Shown here: one piece after another, positions 15,580 to 23,958 of the stretch
How positions within the stretch are numbered: the stretch's first letter is position 1
Layout of the letters: the number at the start of each line of letters is the position of its first letter
Source of the DNA: JAFDVL01 sp031409955
Lineage (GTDB): Bacteria; Acidobacteriota; Blastocatellia; RBC074
DNA length: 64,000 nt
Direction: 5' to 3'
Assembly (NCBI GenBank): GCA_031409955.1
Contig: JANNYF010000191.1
Coordinates: 1-64,000, forward strand
Translations under genes and position numbers: made by a program
Notes under the pieces: model-generated
What the model saw: only the letters and a program-made list of their open reading frames with translations
Database searches by the model: none
Told to the model about the DNA's origin: nothing

Positions 15580-18057
15580 ATGACACTCGCAAAATTCAAA
15601 CTAACACTCAGCTCTCTATTTTTGTTCACCCTGATTGCAGGACAACTCAACGCGCAATCCAGCGGCGACGAATTATTCGAGAAAAAGATTCGCCCGATTC
15701 TGGCGGACAATTGTTACGCCTGCCATTCGTCCAAGCTGAAGAAACCGATGGGCGGTCTGATCCTGGACACCAAAGCAAGCCTGATGAAAGGCGGTGTTTC
15801 GGGGGCAGTGATTGTGCCGGGCAAACCAGCCGAGAGCCTGCTGCTGCGGGCAATGCGCTACACCGATCCCACGCTGAAGATGCCGCCGACCAACAAACTG
15901 CCCGATGCGGTGATTGCAGATTTTGAGCAATGGATTGCGGCGGGCGCGAATGATCCTCGCGTGGATACTGTCGCCGCTACTGTGCTAGCGAAACCGCACG
16001 GCATTGATTTCGACAAAGGCCGTCAATGGTGGTCGTTCCAACCTGTGCGCGAAGCGCTCGCGCCGTCAGTCAAAAAAGCTTCGTGGACGCGCACCAAAAC
16101 AGATCGCTTCATTCTGGCCAAACTGGAGCAAAACAAACTCACGCCTTCTGCTGAAGCCGATGCGCGGACGCTGATACTCCGGGCTTATCTCGACCTCACT
16201 GGATTGAAACCTAGCTACGAAGAAGTCGAAAACTATGCGAAAGATAAAGACCCGAAGCGGTATGAAAAGCTGATTGAGCGTTTACTCATTTCGCCGCGGT
16301 ACGGCGAACGTTGGGCCCGCTATTGGCTGGACGTGGCGCGGTACGGCGAAAATGGCGACACGGGTGGCAATCGCCAAGCCTATCCATACGCGTGGCGCTA
16401 TCGGGATTGGGTCATTGAGTCCATCAACAACGACCTGCCGTATGACCGCTTCATCAAGCAACAACTCGCCGCCGATTTAATGCCCGGCACCTCGCGCAAT
16501 GACCTGCGCGCACTTGGCTATTTGGGCATGGCTCCTTCTGAATGGAAAGAGAAGAAGCTGTCGAAAGAGTTGATTGATAATCTGCTGCTGGAAGAATGGG
16601 ACGAGCGCGTAGATGCAGTCGGGCGCGGGATGCTGGGCTTGTCCGTAGCCTGTGCGCGTTGTCACGATCACAAATTCGATCCGATTTCGCAGAAGGATTA
16701 TTACGCGCTGGCTGGCGTGTTTGCTTCGACTTCACCTGCGATTCGACCGTTGCGCGAAATTGACCCAGCCCTTGAAACAAAATATTTGGCCGCTCGTCAT
16801 CGCGTCACAGAATTGAATGGGTTGTTAGGCTTTTTGACAGAAGAAAAAACACTCGACCAGAGCATCGCCAAACCCAAAGCTGAAGCCTGTCGCGCCGAAA
16901 TGGCAGCCTTGAAAGCGGAGATGAAGACGCTGCAAGAACAGTATCCTGAACTGGCCGAAGCCGTCACCCGCATCGGCGCACCCCGAAACCAAGCCAATGC
17001 GGGCAAAACCAGACTCGACCCGAAAGCCCTCGCAGCCGCTGCCGCCAAGCGCGCTGAAGAGGAAGCCAAAGCGCCGTTCATCAACGCTGTGCATGACGCC
17101 GCGATGGATTCGGATGGCTCGTACGCCGATTACACGCCGCTGACGATCAAGCCTGATGCCGTGCGCGACCTGCCCGTCTTTGGGCGCGGCAACTCGGCTG
17201 CGCCCGGCGAAATCGTGCCGCGCCATTTCCTGACTGTGTTGTCAAAAAATCCGAGCGAAGTTTTCAAGCGCGGGTCAGGCCGCTTAGAGTTGGCCGAAAA
17301 AATCCTGACCGATGCTGCGCCGCTTTCCGCTCGTGTGATCGTCAATCGCGTCTGGGGCTGGCACTTCGGCACGCATTTGGTTAGCACGCCGAGCGATTTC
17401 GGGGATCGTGGCGAAAAGCCTACACACCCCGAATTGCTGGATGATTTGACCGCGCGATTTGTGGCGAATGGTTGGTCGCTGAAGTGGCTGCACCGAGAAA
17501 TTATGCTGTCGGCCACCTATCGCCAATCGAGCAAGCCGCGCACAGACGCCGCAGCCATTGACGAAGCCAACCAATGGCTCTGGCGGATGAATGCGCGCCG
17601 GATGGATGCTGAGGCGCTTCGTGATTCGCTGCTGCAAGCCGCAGGCACGTTGAAGCTGGAAATGTACGGACCATCGCAGAATCTGGATAGTCTGGACAAC
17701 ACGCGGCGCACCATTTACGGTCGCATCAATCGTGGCGGCACGAGCGACATTTTGCGCCTCTACGATTTCCCGAATCCGTTTCAGCATAGCCCAACACGCG
17801 GTCTGACGATTACGCCATTGCAGGAATTGTTTGTGCTGAACAGCCCATTCATCAAACAACTCAGCAGCACGCTCGCGAAAGCGGTCGAAGCGGATGCGGA
17901 TGCAGCAACCCGCGTGCGCAACTTGTATCGAAAAATCCTGTTGCGTGATCCAAGTGCGGCAGAGATTGAAGCAGCCTTGAGTTATCTGAACGGCGCAACT
18001 ATCGAACAATTTGCGCAGGTGTTATTGGCCACGAATGAAGAGGTTTTCTGGCCATAG
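15580..18057 (+). CDS. PSCyt1-DUF1549-DUF1553 (PSD1-type) secreted protein, copy 2
   Basis: An 825-residue protein with a signal peptide (cleavage near AQS, residue 26). It has an N-terminal planctomycete-type cytochrome c domain with NCYACHSSK (CxxCH at residues 45-49) and the distal ligand region LKMPPTNKLPD; DUF1549 with AYLDLTGLKPS, SPRYGERWARYWLDVARYGE and ACARCHDHKFDP; a charged helical insert; and DUF1553 with RVIVNRVWGWHFGTHLV and RRMDAEALRDSLL. It probably carries one haem c and is secreted. The enzymatic role is not established. The family is always near DUF1501, here 98 bp downstream. Confidence 0.92.
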   Translation: MTLAKFKLTLSSLFLFTLIAGQLNAQSSGDELFEKKIRPILADNCYACHSSKLKKPMGGLILDTKASLMKGGVSGAVIVPGKPAESLLLRAMRYTDPTLKMPPTNKLPDAVIADFEQWIAAGANDPRVDTVAATVLAKPHGIDFDKGRQWWSFQPVREALAPSVKKASWTRTKTDRFILAKLEQNKLTPSAEADARTLILRAYLDLTGLKPSYEEVENYAKDKDPKRYEKLIERLLISPRYGERWARYWLDVARYGENGDTGGNRQAYPYAWRYRDWVIESINNDLPYDRFIKQQLAADLMPGTSRNDLRALGYLGMAPSEWKEKKLSKELIDNLLLEEWDERVDAVGRGMLGLSVACARCHDHKFDPISQKDYYALAGVFASTSPAIRPLREIDPALETKYLAARHRVTELNGLLGFLTEEKTLDQSIAKPKAEACRAEMAALKAEMKTLQEQYPELAEAVTRIGAPRNQANAGKTRLDPKALAAAAAKRAEEEAKAPFINAVHDAAMDSDGSYADYTPLTIKPDAVRDLPVFGRGNSAAPGEIVPRHFLTVLSKNPSEVFKRGSGRLELAEKILTDAAPLSARVIVNRVWGWHFGTHLVSTPSDFGDRGEKPTHPELLDDLTARFVANGWSLKWLHREIMLSATYRQSSKPRTDAAAIDEANQWLWRMNARRMDAEALRDSLLQAAGTLKLEMYGPSQNLDSLDNTRRTIYGRINRGGTSDILRLYDFPNPFQHSPTRGLTITPLQELFVLNSPFIKQLSSTLAKAVEADADAATRVRNLYRKILLRDPSAAEIEAALSYLNGATIEQFAQVLLATNEEVFWP

Positions 18058-18155
18058 TTTTTACCGCAAAGGAACAAAGTAACCCGCTCTGCGCTTTCGT
18101 TCCCTTTGATCCTTTGCCCCTTTGCGTTGAAATTATTCTCTACTCTTTACCGCTC

Positions 18156-19511
18156 ATGAAACTTGACAACTTTTCCAGACGCTCATTTCTCTCCACTCTC
18201 GGCGGCGGTCTCGGCTCCATCGCGCTGGCTGACCTCATCGCCAACGCCGACACGCCAAACCACACCGGCCCGCATTTCGCACCCAAAGCCAAGCGCGTCA
18301 TCCTGTTGTTTATGACGGGCGGGCCATCGCAAATGGATACGTTTGATCCGAAACCTGCGCTGGCGAAATACGCCGGACAACGACCCGCTGCCGTAGACCT
18401 GCGCACCGAACGCAAAACGGGTGGGTTGATGCCTTCGCCATTCAAGTTTCAGAAATATGGCAGGAACGGAATTGATGTCAGCGAACTGCTGCCCAACCTC
18501 GCCGCGTCAATTGATGACATCTGCGTAATTAAGTCGGTCTACACCTTCATCCCCAATCACGAACCGGGGCGCAATCTGTTTTTCAGCGGCGTGATGACTT
18601 CGATGCGTCCGACGCTGGGGGCTTGGGTGTCGTATGGCCTCGGCACTGACAATCAAAATCTGCCCGCGTTCGTGACGCTCACGCCTGCGCAAAGCACGTT
18701 GTGGACGAGTTCCGGTTTTCTGCCCGCGCAACATCAAGGCACACTTTTCAATAACGCCGAAACTGATCCAGAAAAGATGATTAAATTTTTGCGCAACAAA
18801 GACCTCGACGCAGACAAACAGCGCAAACAACTCGACGCGATTCAGGCGCTGAACAAAGCCCACGCCACATCCTTTGGCGCAGACACGTTCCTCGAAGGCC
18901 GCATCAAAAGCATGGAAACCGCGTACCGTATGCAGTTCACCGCGTCCGATGTTTTTGACATCCGCAAAGAACCCGAATCCATTCGCGCCGAATACGGTAC
19001 GACGCCATACGCCAATGGCTGCTTGATGGCGCGACGTTTGGTCGAGAGCGGCGTCCGCTTCGTCCAAGTTCTGCACGGCCCCGGTCAGCAATGGGACGAT
19101 CACGAGAATTTAGAGAAAGGCTTGCGCGAACGTTGCCCTGATATGGATCGCGCTTCGGCGACATTGATTCGTGACCTGAAACGGCGGGGATTGTTAGATG
19201 AAACACTGGTGATTTGGGGCGGCGAATTCGGGCGCACGCCGGTTTCCGAGAAAGGCAATGGCCGCGATCACAACCCTTACGGCTTCACAATGTGGATGGC
19301 AGGCGGCGGCATCAAACCCGGCATCGCATATGGTGCAACCGATGAATTCGGCTTCAAGGCTGTTGAGAATGCGGTTTCGATTCACGACCTGCACGCCACG
19401 GTGCTGCATCAGCTTGGATTGGATCACGAGAAACTGACGTATCGGTATGCGGGGCGGGATTTCCGGTTGACGGATGTCTATGGCAATGTCGTGAAAGACA
19501 TCATTGCGTAA
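18156..19511 (+). CDS. DUF1501 protein, copy 2 (intact, in a normal pair)
   Basis: A 451-residue protein starting at MKLDNFSRRSFLSTLGGGLG, a Tat-type leader. An upstream in-frame start at 18114 would precede the RR motif by unlikely sequence. Family motifs: VILLFMTGGPSQMDTFDPK, ARRLVESGVRFVQV, GGEFGRTPVSEKG, RDHNPYGFTMWMAGGG, and the ending IHDLHATVLHQLGLDHEKL and FRLTDVYGNVVKDIIA-stop. This last segment is the reference for the relics at about 21225-21324 and 28451-28614. The DarT start codon follows the stop codon with zero spacing (TAAATG). Confidence 0.92.
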   Translation: MKLDNFSRRSFLSTLGGGLGSIALADLIANADTPNHTGPHFAPKAKRVILLFMTGGPSQMDTFDPKPALAKYAGQRPAAVDLRTERKTGGLMPSPFKFQKYGRNGIDVSELLPNLAASIDDICVIKSVYTFIPNHEPGRNLFFSGVMTSMRPTLGAWVSYGLGTDNQNLPAFVTLTPAQSTLWTSSGFLPAQHQGTLFNNAETDPEKMIKFLRNKDLDADKQRKQLDAIQALNKAHATSFGADTFLEGRIKSMETAYRMQFTASDVFDIRKEPESIRAEYGTTPYANGCLMARRLVESGVRFVQVLHGPGQQWDDHENLEKGLRERCPDMDRASATLIRDLKRRGLLDETLVIWGGEFGRTPVSEKGNGRDHNPYGFTMWMAGGGIKPGIAYGATDEFGFKAVENAVSIHDLHATVLHQLGLDHEKLTYRYAGRDFRLTDVYGNVVKDIIA

Positions 19512-19514
19512 ATG
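19480..19514 (+). repeat. Left copy of a perfect 35-bp direct repeat flanking DarTG
   Basis: The last 10 codons and stop of DUF1501 plus the next three bases (ATG, which is the DarT start codon) recur exactly at 21290-21324. The repeat resembles an attachment-site duplication at a gene 3' end; excision between the copies would leave an intact DUF1501 gene. Confidence 0.85.
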
Positions 19515-20162
19515 AACCAAGCCCCGACGCAACCCAAGATTTATCACATCACACACCTGCGTAATCTGGGGCAGATCGTGGCGACAGGCGGGTTGTGGTC
19601 AGATGAGCAGCGAGTTGAGCGAGGGCTGGATTGCAAAATCGTCGGAATGTCAGCCATCAAACGGCGACGATTGGAAGAGCTTGAAGTCGGCTGCCATCCA
19701 ACAACGAAAGTCGGGCAATATGTCCCGTTCTATTTTTGCCCTCGGTCAATCATGCTTTACATGCTGCATCAGGGAAATCATCCTGACCTTGATTACCGCG
19801 AAGGGCAACAACCAATTGTGCATTTGCAAGCGGACTTACGCGCGACTGTGGGTTGGGCGGAGCAGCACACCGTCCGATGGGCGTTTAGTACGTCGAATGC
19901 AGGAACGCGCTACACCAGTTTTCATGCGTCGCTTGACCAGTTGCACGAAGTAAACTGGGCGGCGGTTGCTGCCACTGATTTCAGAAGCGCGGAGATTAAA
20001 GACGGCAAGCAGGCGGAGTTTCTACTGCATGATTGGTTTCCGTGGGAACTGGTTGAGAAGATTGGCGTATTCAATCAAAATGTCAGTGAGGCCGTGACCC
20101 AAACACTAGCGACAGCAGGACACGCGCCCATCGTCAGCGTCGAACGCAACTGGTATTATTAA
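19512..20162 (+). CDS. darT: DarT DNA ADP-ribosyltransferase toxin (DUF4433)
   Basis: A 216-residue protein. DarT modifies thymidines in single-stranded DNA with ADP-ribose from NAD and blocks replication; it is neutralised by DarG and used in phage defence. Family features: YHITHLRNL at residues 11-19, the RxxRG-like VERGLDCKIVG, RSIMLYMLHQGN, and the catalytic Glu (about residue 169) in KDGKQAEFLLHDWFPW. The length matches typical DarT. Its ATG is the three bases right after the DUF1501 stop codon and sits inside the 35-bp repeat, so no separate ribosome-binding site exists beyond the DUF1501 coding tail; translational coupling to DUF1501 is likely. It is followed 17 bp later by darG. Confidence 0.93.
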   Translation: MNQAPTQPKIYHITHLRNLGQIVATGGLWSDEQRVERGLDCKIVGMSAIKRRRLEELEVGCHPTTKVGQYVPFYFCPRSIMLYMLHQGNHPDLDYREGQQPIVHLQADLRATVGWAEQHTVRWAFSTSNAGTRYTSFHASLDQLHEVNWAAVAATDFRSAEIKDGKQAEFLLHDWFPWELVEKIGVFNQNVSEAVTQTLATAGHAPIVSVERNWYY

Positions 20163-20179
20163 CTGCAAGAGGCACAGCA

Positions 20180-21256
20180 ATGATTGAGTATCAACAAGGC
20201 GACATCCTTCAGGCAGAGGCGGAAGCGTTGGTCAATACGGTCAACTGCGTCGGCATTATGGGGCGCGGGATTGCGCTGCAATTTCGTAAGGAATTTCCCG
20301 AAAACTATAAGGTTTACCAAGCCGCCTGTAACCAGAAAGAAGTCCAGCCCGGCAAGATGTTGATTTACGATCTGCATCGGTTTGGGACGCCCCGCTTCAT
20401 CATTAACTTTCCCACCAAGCGACATTGGAAAAATAAGAGCCTGATCGAAGATATTCAGACCGGGCTAATCGCTTTGGTAGAAGACGTCCGGCGGCTCGGC
20501 ATTCAATCTATCGCTATCCCGCCATTAGGGTGCGGGTTGGGCGGGCTGAGCTGGGATGAGGTCAGACCGCTGATTGAACAGGCCTTCCACGCTTTACCCG
20601 AAGTGCGCGTCTTGATCTATGCGCCAGCGGGTGCGCCCGCAGCCGTAGCAATGGCAAAAGAGAAGCGCACACCCAATATGACAAGTGGGCGCGCCGCCTT
20701 GCTGGGATTGATGCGACGCTATCTGGCAGCGGTCATTGATCCGTCCGTCTCGTTACTGGAAATTCATAAGCTCATGTACTTCATGCAGGAAGCGGGCGAA
20801 CCGCTGAAGCTGAAGTACAGCAAAGGTCCTTACGGCCCGTATGCCGAAAATTTGCGACACGTCCTCAGCGCCATCGAAGGACATTTCATTAGCGGATATG
20901 GGGACGCCGACGACAACCCCGAAAAACAAATCGAATTGAAGCTCGAAGCAGCGGAACAGGCAGAGGCATTTTTGCGAGATCACCCTGAAACACAGGCGCG
21001 CTTCGATCAGGTTGCAGCCCTGATTGACGGGTTTGAGACGCCCTTCGGCTTAGAATTACTAGCGACTGTTCATTGGGTGACGCAACGGGAAAATGCCGCC
21101 GATGTTTCCGATGCTAAAGCAAAAGTCTATGCCTGGAATGACCGCAAACAAATGTTCAAGGAGCAACAGATTCAGCTTGCCTGGGAGCTACTTCATCATC
21201 AGGGACGGCTGTCGATCTGTTCCTCCGTCTGCTCGGACTCGAGCACGAAAAACTGA
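20180..21256 (+). CDS. darG: DarG antitoxin: macrodomain ADP-ribosylglycohydrolase plus C-terminal DarT-binding domain
   Basis: A 358-residue protein. Residues 1-150 form a macrodomain (VNTVNCVGIMGRGIALQF, PRFIINFPTKRHW, IAIPPLGCGLGGLSW) that removes ADP-ribose from DNA. Residues ~170-345 form the C-terminal domain found in DarG (GLMRRYLAAV, LLEIHKLMYFMQEAG, KYSKGPYGPYAENLRHVL). Past about LLHHQGRL the sequence no longer looks like DarG: the last ~14 residues (SICSSVCSDSSTKN) are read out of frame from the DUF1501 relic, so the native end is altered. An AGAGGCACAGCA stretch precedes the ATG. It probably remains functional because the change is limited to the extreme C terminus. Confidence 0.92.
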   Translation: MIEYQQGDILQAEAEALVNTVNCVGIMGRGIALQFRKEFPENYKVYQAACNQKEVQPGKMLIYDLHRFGTPRFIINFPTKRHWKNKSLIEDIQTGLIALVEDVRRLGIQSIAIPPLGCGLGGLSWDEVRPLIEQAFHALPEVRVLIYAPAGAPAAVAMAKEKRTPNMTSGRAALLGLMRRYLAAVIDPSVSLLEIHKLMYFMQEAGEPLKLKYSKGPYGPYAENLRHVLSAIEGHFISGYGDADDNPEKQIELKLEAAEQAEAFLRDHPETQARFDQVAALIDGFETPFGLELLATVHWVTQRENAADVSDAKAKVYAWNDRKQMFKEQQIQLAWELLHHQGRLSICSSVCSDSSTKN

Positions 21257-21324
21257 CTTATCGGTATGCGGGGCGGGATTTTTCGGTTAATGGCAATGTC
21301 GTGAAAGACATCATTGCGTAAATG
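21225..21324 (+). pseudogene. DUF1501 3'-end relic B (downstream of DarTG)
   Basis: In the frame different from darG this encodes LLGLEHEKLTYRYAGRDF, a gap of a few codons, then NGNVVKDIIA-stop, matching the end of DUF1501 copy 2. About 10 bp have been lost in the middle relative to copies A and C. The final 35 bp (21290-21324) are identical to 19480-19514. It has no upstream DUF1501 sequence, because darG runs into it. Confidence 0.9.
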
Positions 21325-21419
21325 TAGGGGTGATATACATACTTGCAAGCATATAACACGAGTAATAACTCATAATCTTTGCTTAAAGAAAGAAACAATC
21401 AATTTTATTGATCGATTTT

Positions 21420-23153
21420 ATGGACAGTATAACTAGAAATTTCTTAAATGACTTTGTCGAAAGTAAAAGTTATGGGCATCTTAACGAGAGCAAACAATTT
21501 GAGTATTTCGTAAACTTCTGTGTTACCAACAAAGAATATGATTCTGTGTCTTTTGACGAAAAACAGATTTCTACAGGTGACTCGACTCAAGGTGTGGATG
21601 GGGTTAGCATTATTGTAAATAACAAGCTGTGTTTAAATGTAAGCGAAGTAAAACAACTAATTGAGCTTAATAGAGTGCTCACAGTAACATTTGTGATGAT
21701 TCAAGCCAAAACGTCTTCAAAATTTGAAGGCGAGTCAATGGATAGTTTATTCAGATGGACAAAAACATTTTTTTCTGAGTCCGCTAGTTTATTTGCAACC
21801 GAAGAGATGAAGTCTTTCTTAGAAATCAAAGATTATATATATGCGAACTCGAAGTTCATGAAAGAGAGGAACCCTGTCTGTAATATTTATTATTGCACCA
21901 CCGGAAAGTGGACGGATGACGCTAATCTTGTAAATATTATTGAATCGAATAAGAAGGAGTTAGATGACTTAGATCTATTTGATAAAATCAATTTTATCCC
22001 CTGCGGCTCTAAGGAACTGCAAGCTCTCTATCGAAAAACTAAAGAACCTGTTGAGGCAACCATAAAATTTGAAAGGAAGGTTACAATCCCCTCCATTCCA
22101 AAGATTAAAGTCGCATATTCGGGCATGTTGCCATTTTCAGAATTCAAAAAAATCATCATTGATGAATCGGGCAAAATGAAGTCTGTTTTTGAAGACAACA
22201 TTAGAGACTATTTGGAACAAGAGAGTAATCCAGTTAATAGTGACATTTCAAGTACACTCCAGCAAGGAAGCATGGATCAATTCTGTATCTTAAATAATGG
22301 GGTAACAATTGTTGCTGATCAGATTTCTGGCCCAGGGGATACTATAACAATAACCAATTATCAAATAGTGAATGGCTGTCAAACAAGTAATGTCCTTTAC
22401 GAAAATAGAAATCTGCCGAATATCGATAACATGCACATTCCGATAAAAATTATTGTCACTGATGATTCAAATATTAAAAGCCAGATAACTAGAGCCACTA
22501 ATAACCAAACAGCCGTTGACGCGGTTGAACTGGAAGCTCTGTCTGAATTTCAGAAGAATCTGGAGTCATATTTCAATGCGTTACCCAAAGACGACTATAA
22601 GCTTTTCTATGAAAGAAGAACAAATCAATACAAGAGCGATGATGATGTGTCGTTAAATAGAATAGTTAGTAGAGAAAGCTTGATAAAATCCTTATCTGCG
22701 ATGTTTCTTGATAGTCCGCATTTAGTTGCCGGTAATTACGGGAAATTGACAAAAGAGATTGGAGAGCAAATATTCAATAAAGATCATGATCCAATCCCAT
22801 ATTATTTAAGCTCTCTTAGCTACTTTAAGTTAGAGGATTACTTAAGTAGAGATTTATTATCAAAAAACTCTAGGCGATTTAGGTATCACTTATTAATGAT
22901 ATTTAGATTTCTCATAACCAACGCAGATTCTTCTCGTCTAAAGGACCCTGCGAAGACCAAAAAAGAGTGTAATTCAATCATCAAAGTCTTGAGAAATGCT
23001 AGTCAATGCTTAGATACTTTCATTGAGTCAGCTAGTTTTCTGGAAAGCAACGAACTAGGTTTAGATTTCACGGATAGAAAAACCGTTGAGAGGAAAAATA
23101 CGACAGACATTATAATTAATAAGTTAAAAGACAAATATTTAAGAAATAGATAG
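21420..23153 (+). CDS. AIPR-family abortive-infection protein
   Basis: A 577-residue protein from the ATG at 21420; a TTG four codons upstream is possible. I recognise the AIPR family by FCILNNGVTIVADQ and NYQIVNGCQTSNVLYENR (about residues 293-330), followed by PIKIIVTDD and the RATNNQTAVDAVELEAL segment. The N-terminal part is about the length expected for a PD-(D/E)xK-like region (VDGVSIIVNN, VMIQAKTS: the D...QAK pattern fits a nuclease core). AIPR proteins are associated with phage abortive infection. The gene is clearly AT-rich with codon use unlike neighbouring genes, indicating recent transfer. It is alone between a DUF1501 relic and a broken Gfo/Idh gene. Confidence 0.85.
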   Translation: MDSITRNFLNDFVESKSYGHLNESKQFEYFVNFCVTNKEYDSVSFDEKQISTGDSTQGVDGVSIIVNNKLCLNVSEVKQLIELNRVLTVTFVMIQAKTSSKFEGESMDSLFRWTKTFFSESASLFATEEMKSFLEIKDYIYANSKFMKERNPVCNIYYCTTGKWTDDANLVNIIESNKKELDDLDLFDKINFIPCGSKELQALYRKTKEPVEATIKFERKVTIPSIPKIKVAYSGMLPFSEFKKIIIDESGKMKSVFEDNIRDYLEQESNPVNSDISSTLQQGSMDQFCILNNGVTIVADQISGPGDTITITNYQIVNGCQTSNVLYENRNLPNIDNMHIPIKIIVTDDSNIKSQITRATNNQTAVDAVELEALSEFQKNLESYFNALPKDDYKLFYERRTNQYKSDDDVSLNRIVSRESLIKSLSAMFLDSPHLVAGNYGKLTKEIGEQIFNKDHDPIPYYLSSLSYFKLEDYLSRDLLSKNSRRFRYHLLMIFRFLITNADSSRLKDPAKTKKECNSIIKVLRNASQCLDTFIESASFLESNELGLDFTDRKTVERKNTTDIIINKLKDKYLRNR

Positions 23154-23213
23154 CAGAACCTTTCGCAATCTAGCCTGCACATTTCCCCATCTAAATCAAA
23201 AACGTCTTACACT

Positions 23214-23645
23214 ATGTATCGAATTAATTTCTTCATCACCATTCTTCTTCTCGTCATTTCGACATCTAGCCTTCGCGCCCAACCTCAACGCACCAAAATC
23301 GCTATCGTCGGCTTAGTCCATTCGCATTGCTGGGGCTTTGTGACGAAGCTGAATCAGATGCATCAGAGTGGGGACTTGATCGAAATCGTGGGCATTTCTG
23401 ACGACAATCAGGAGTTGCGCGATTACATCAAAACGCAGGTGCCGGGCGTGCCGGTGTATGACAATTACGCCAAGATGCTGGACGAAAAGAAGCCGGACGA
23501 AAATGATCGCCATCTGGAAGTCACGAAAGCCTGTGCGGCGCGCAAGATTCACGTGATGTTTGAAAAGCCGATGTCGGCGACCTATGACGAAGCGAAGCAA
23601 ATGCAAGCCGTCGCCAAACAAGCGGGACTTCATAGGCTCTTGTGA
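23214..23645 (+). pseudogene. Truncated Gfo/Idh/MocA family gene (copy of 30603-31706)
   Basis: A 143-residue ORF whose mature N-terminal half (PQRTKIAIVGLVHSHCWGF onward) is nearly identical to the full-length gene at 30603. The signal peptides differ (MYRINFFITILLL versus MRQINFFIIALLL). It has an 18-bp in-frame loss (KKPDENDRHLEV against KKPEVVWSFVENDRHLEV) and loses homology after KQAG, ending in HRLL-stop. About 60% of the protein, including the C-terminal substrate domain, is missing, so it should be inactive. It is the right-hand border of the AIPR slot. Confidence 0.9.
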
Positions 23646-23958
23646 TAAGAGGAAAGCGATGAGTGAGCAGCACACAAACTTAGGTCAGCGAACAACGCAG
23701 GAATTTGCCCAGGTCATGAGCGAAGCCGTGCGCGCAGCGCGATTATGCAACGCGCGAAGTCTTCAACGGCTTGCGCTGGAGCGCACCACATTCCCATCGC
23801 ACCGAGAATGATGCGTGGCGGGGATCAGTGATTTTTGTGTAGCCGTGGAAACGCATTTCAAAATCCGCAGCAGCGTTGTAAAATTTGTGCTGCTTGCATA
23901 AAGTGCCCCTAACGTTCCAAAGAGTAATTTCCCCAAAGATTTGTTTTACGGAGGCTGG
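23646..23958. other. 313-bp region without a clear gene
   Basis: Between the broken Gfo/Idh gene and the DUF1592 gene. It holds a 50-codon ORF (23659-23811, MSEQHTNLG...) and, in a different frame, RDYATREVFNGLRWSA, which may be pieces of one frameshifted gene that I do not recognise. A good ribosome-binding site (GGAGG at 23950) for the next gene lies at its right end. Confidence 0.4.

Noticed and set aside
19480..21324. Transposon with terminal repeats around DarTG
   Set aside because: The repeats are direct, coding in origin and there is no transposase; a gene-end duplication or att-like site is more consistent.
23659..23811. 50-codon ORF after the broken Gfo/Idh gene
   Set aside because: No homology recognised and an alternative frame (RDYATREVF...) seems equally plausible; described only as a gene-free region.
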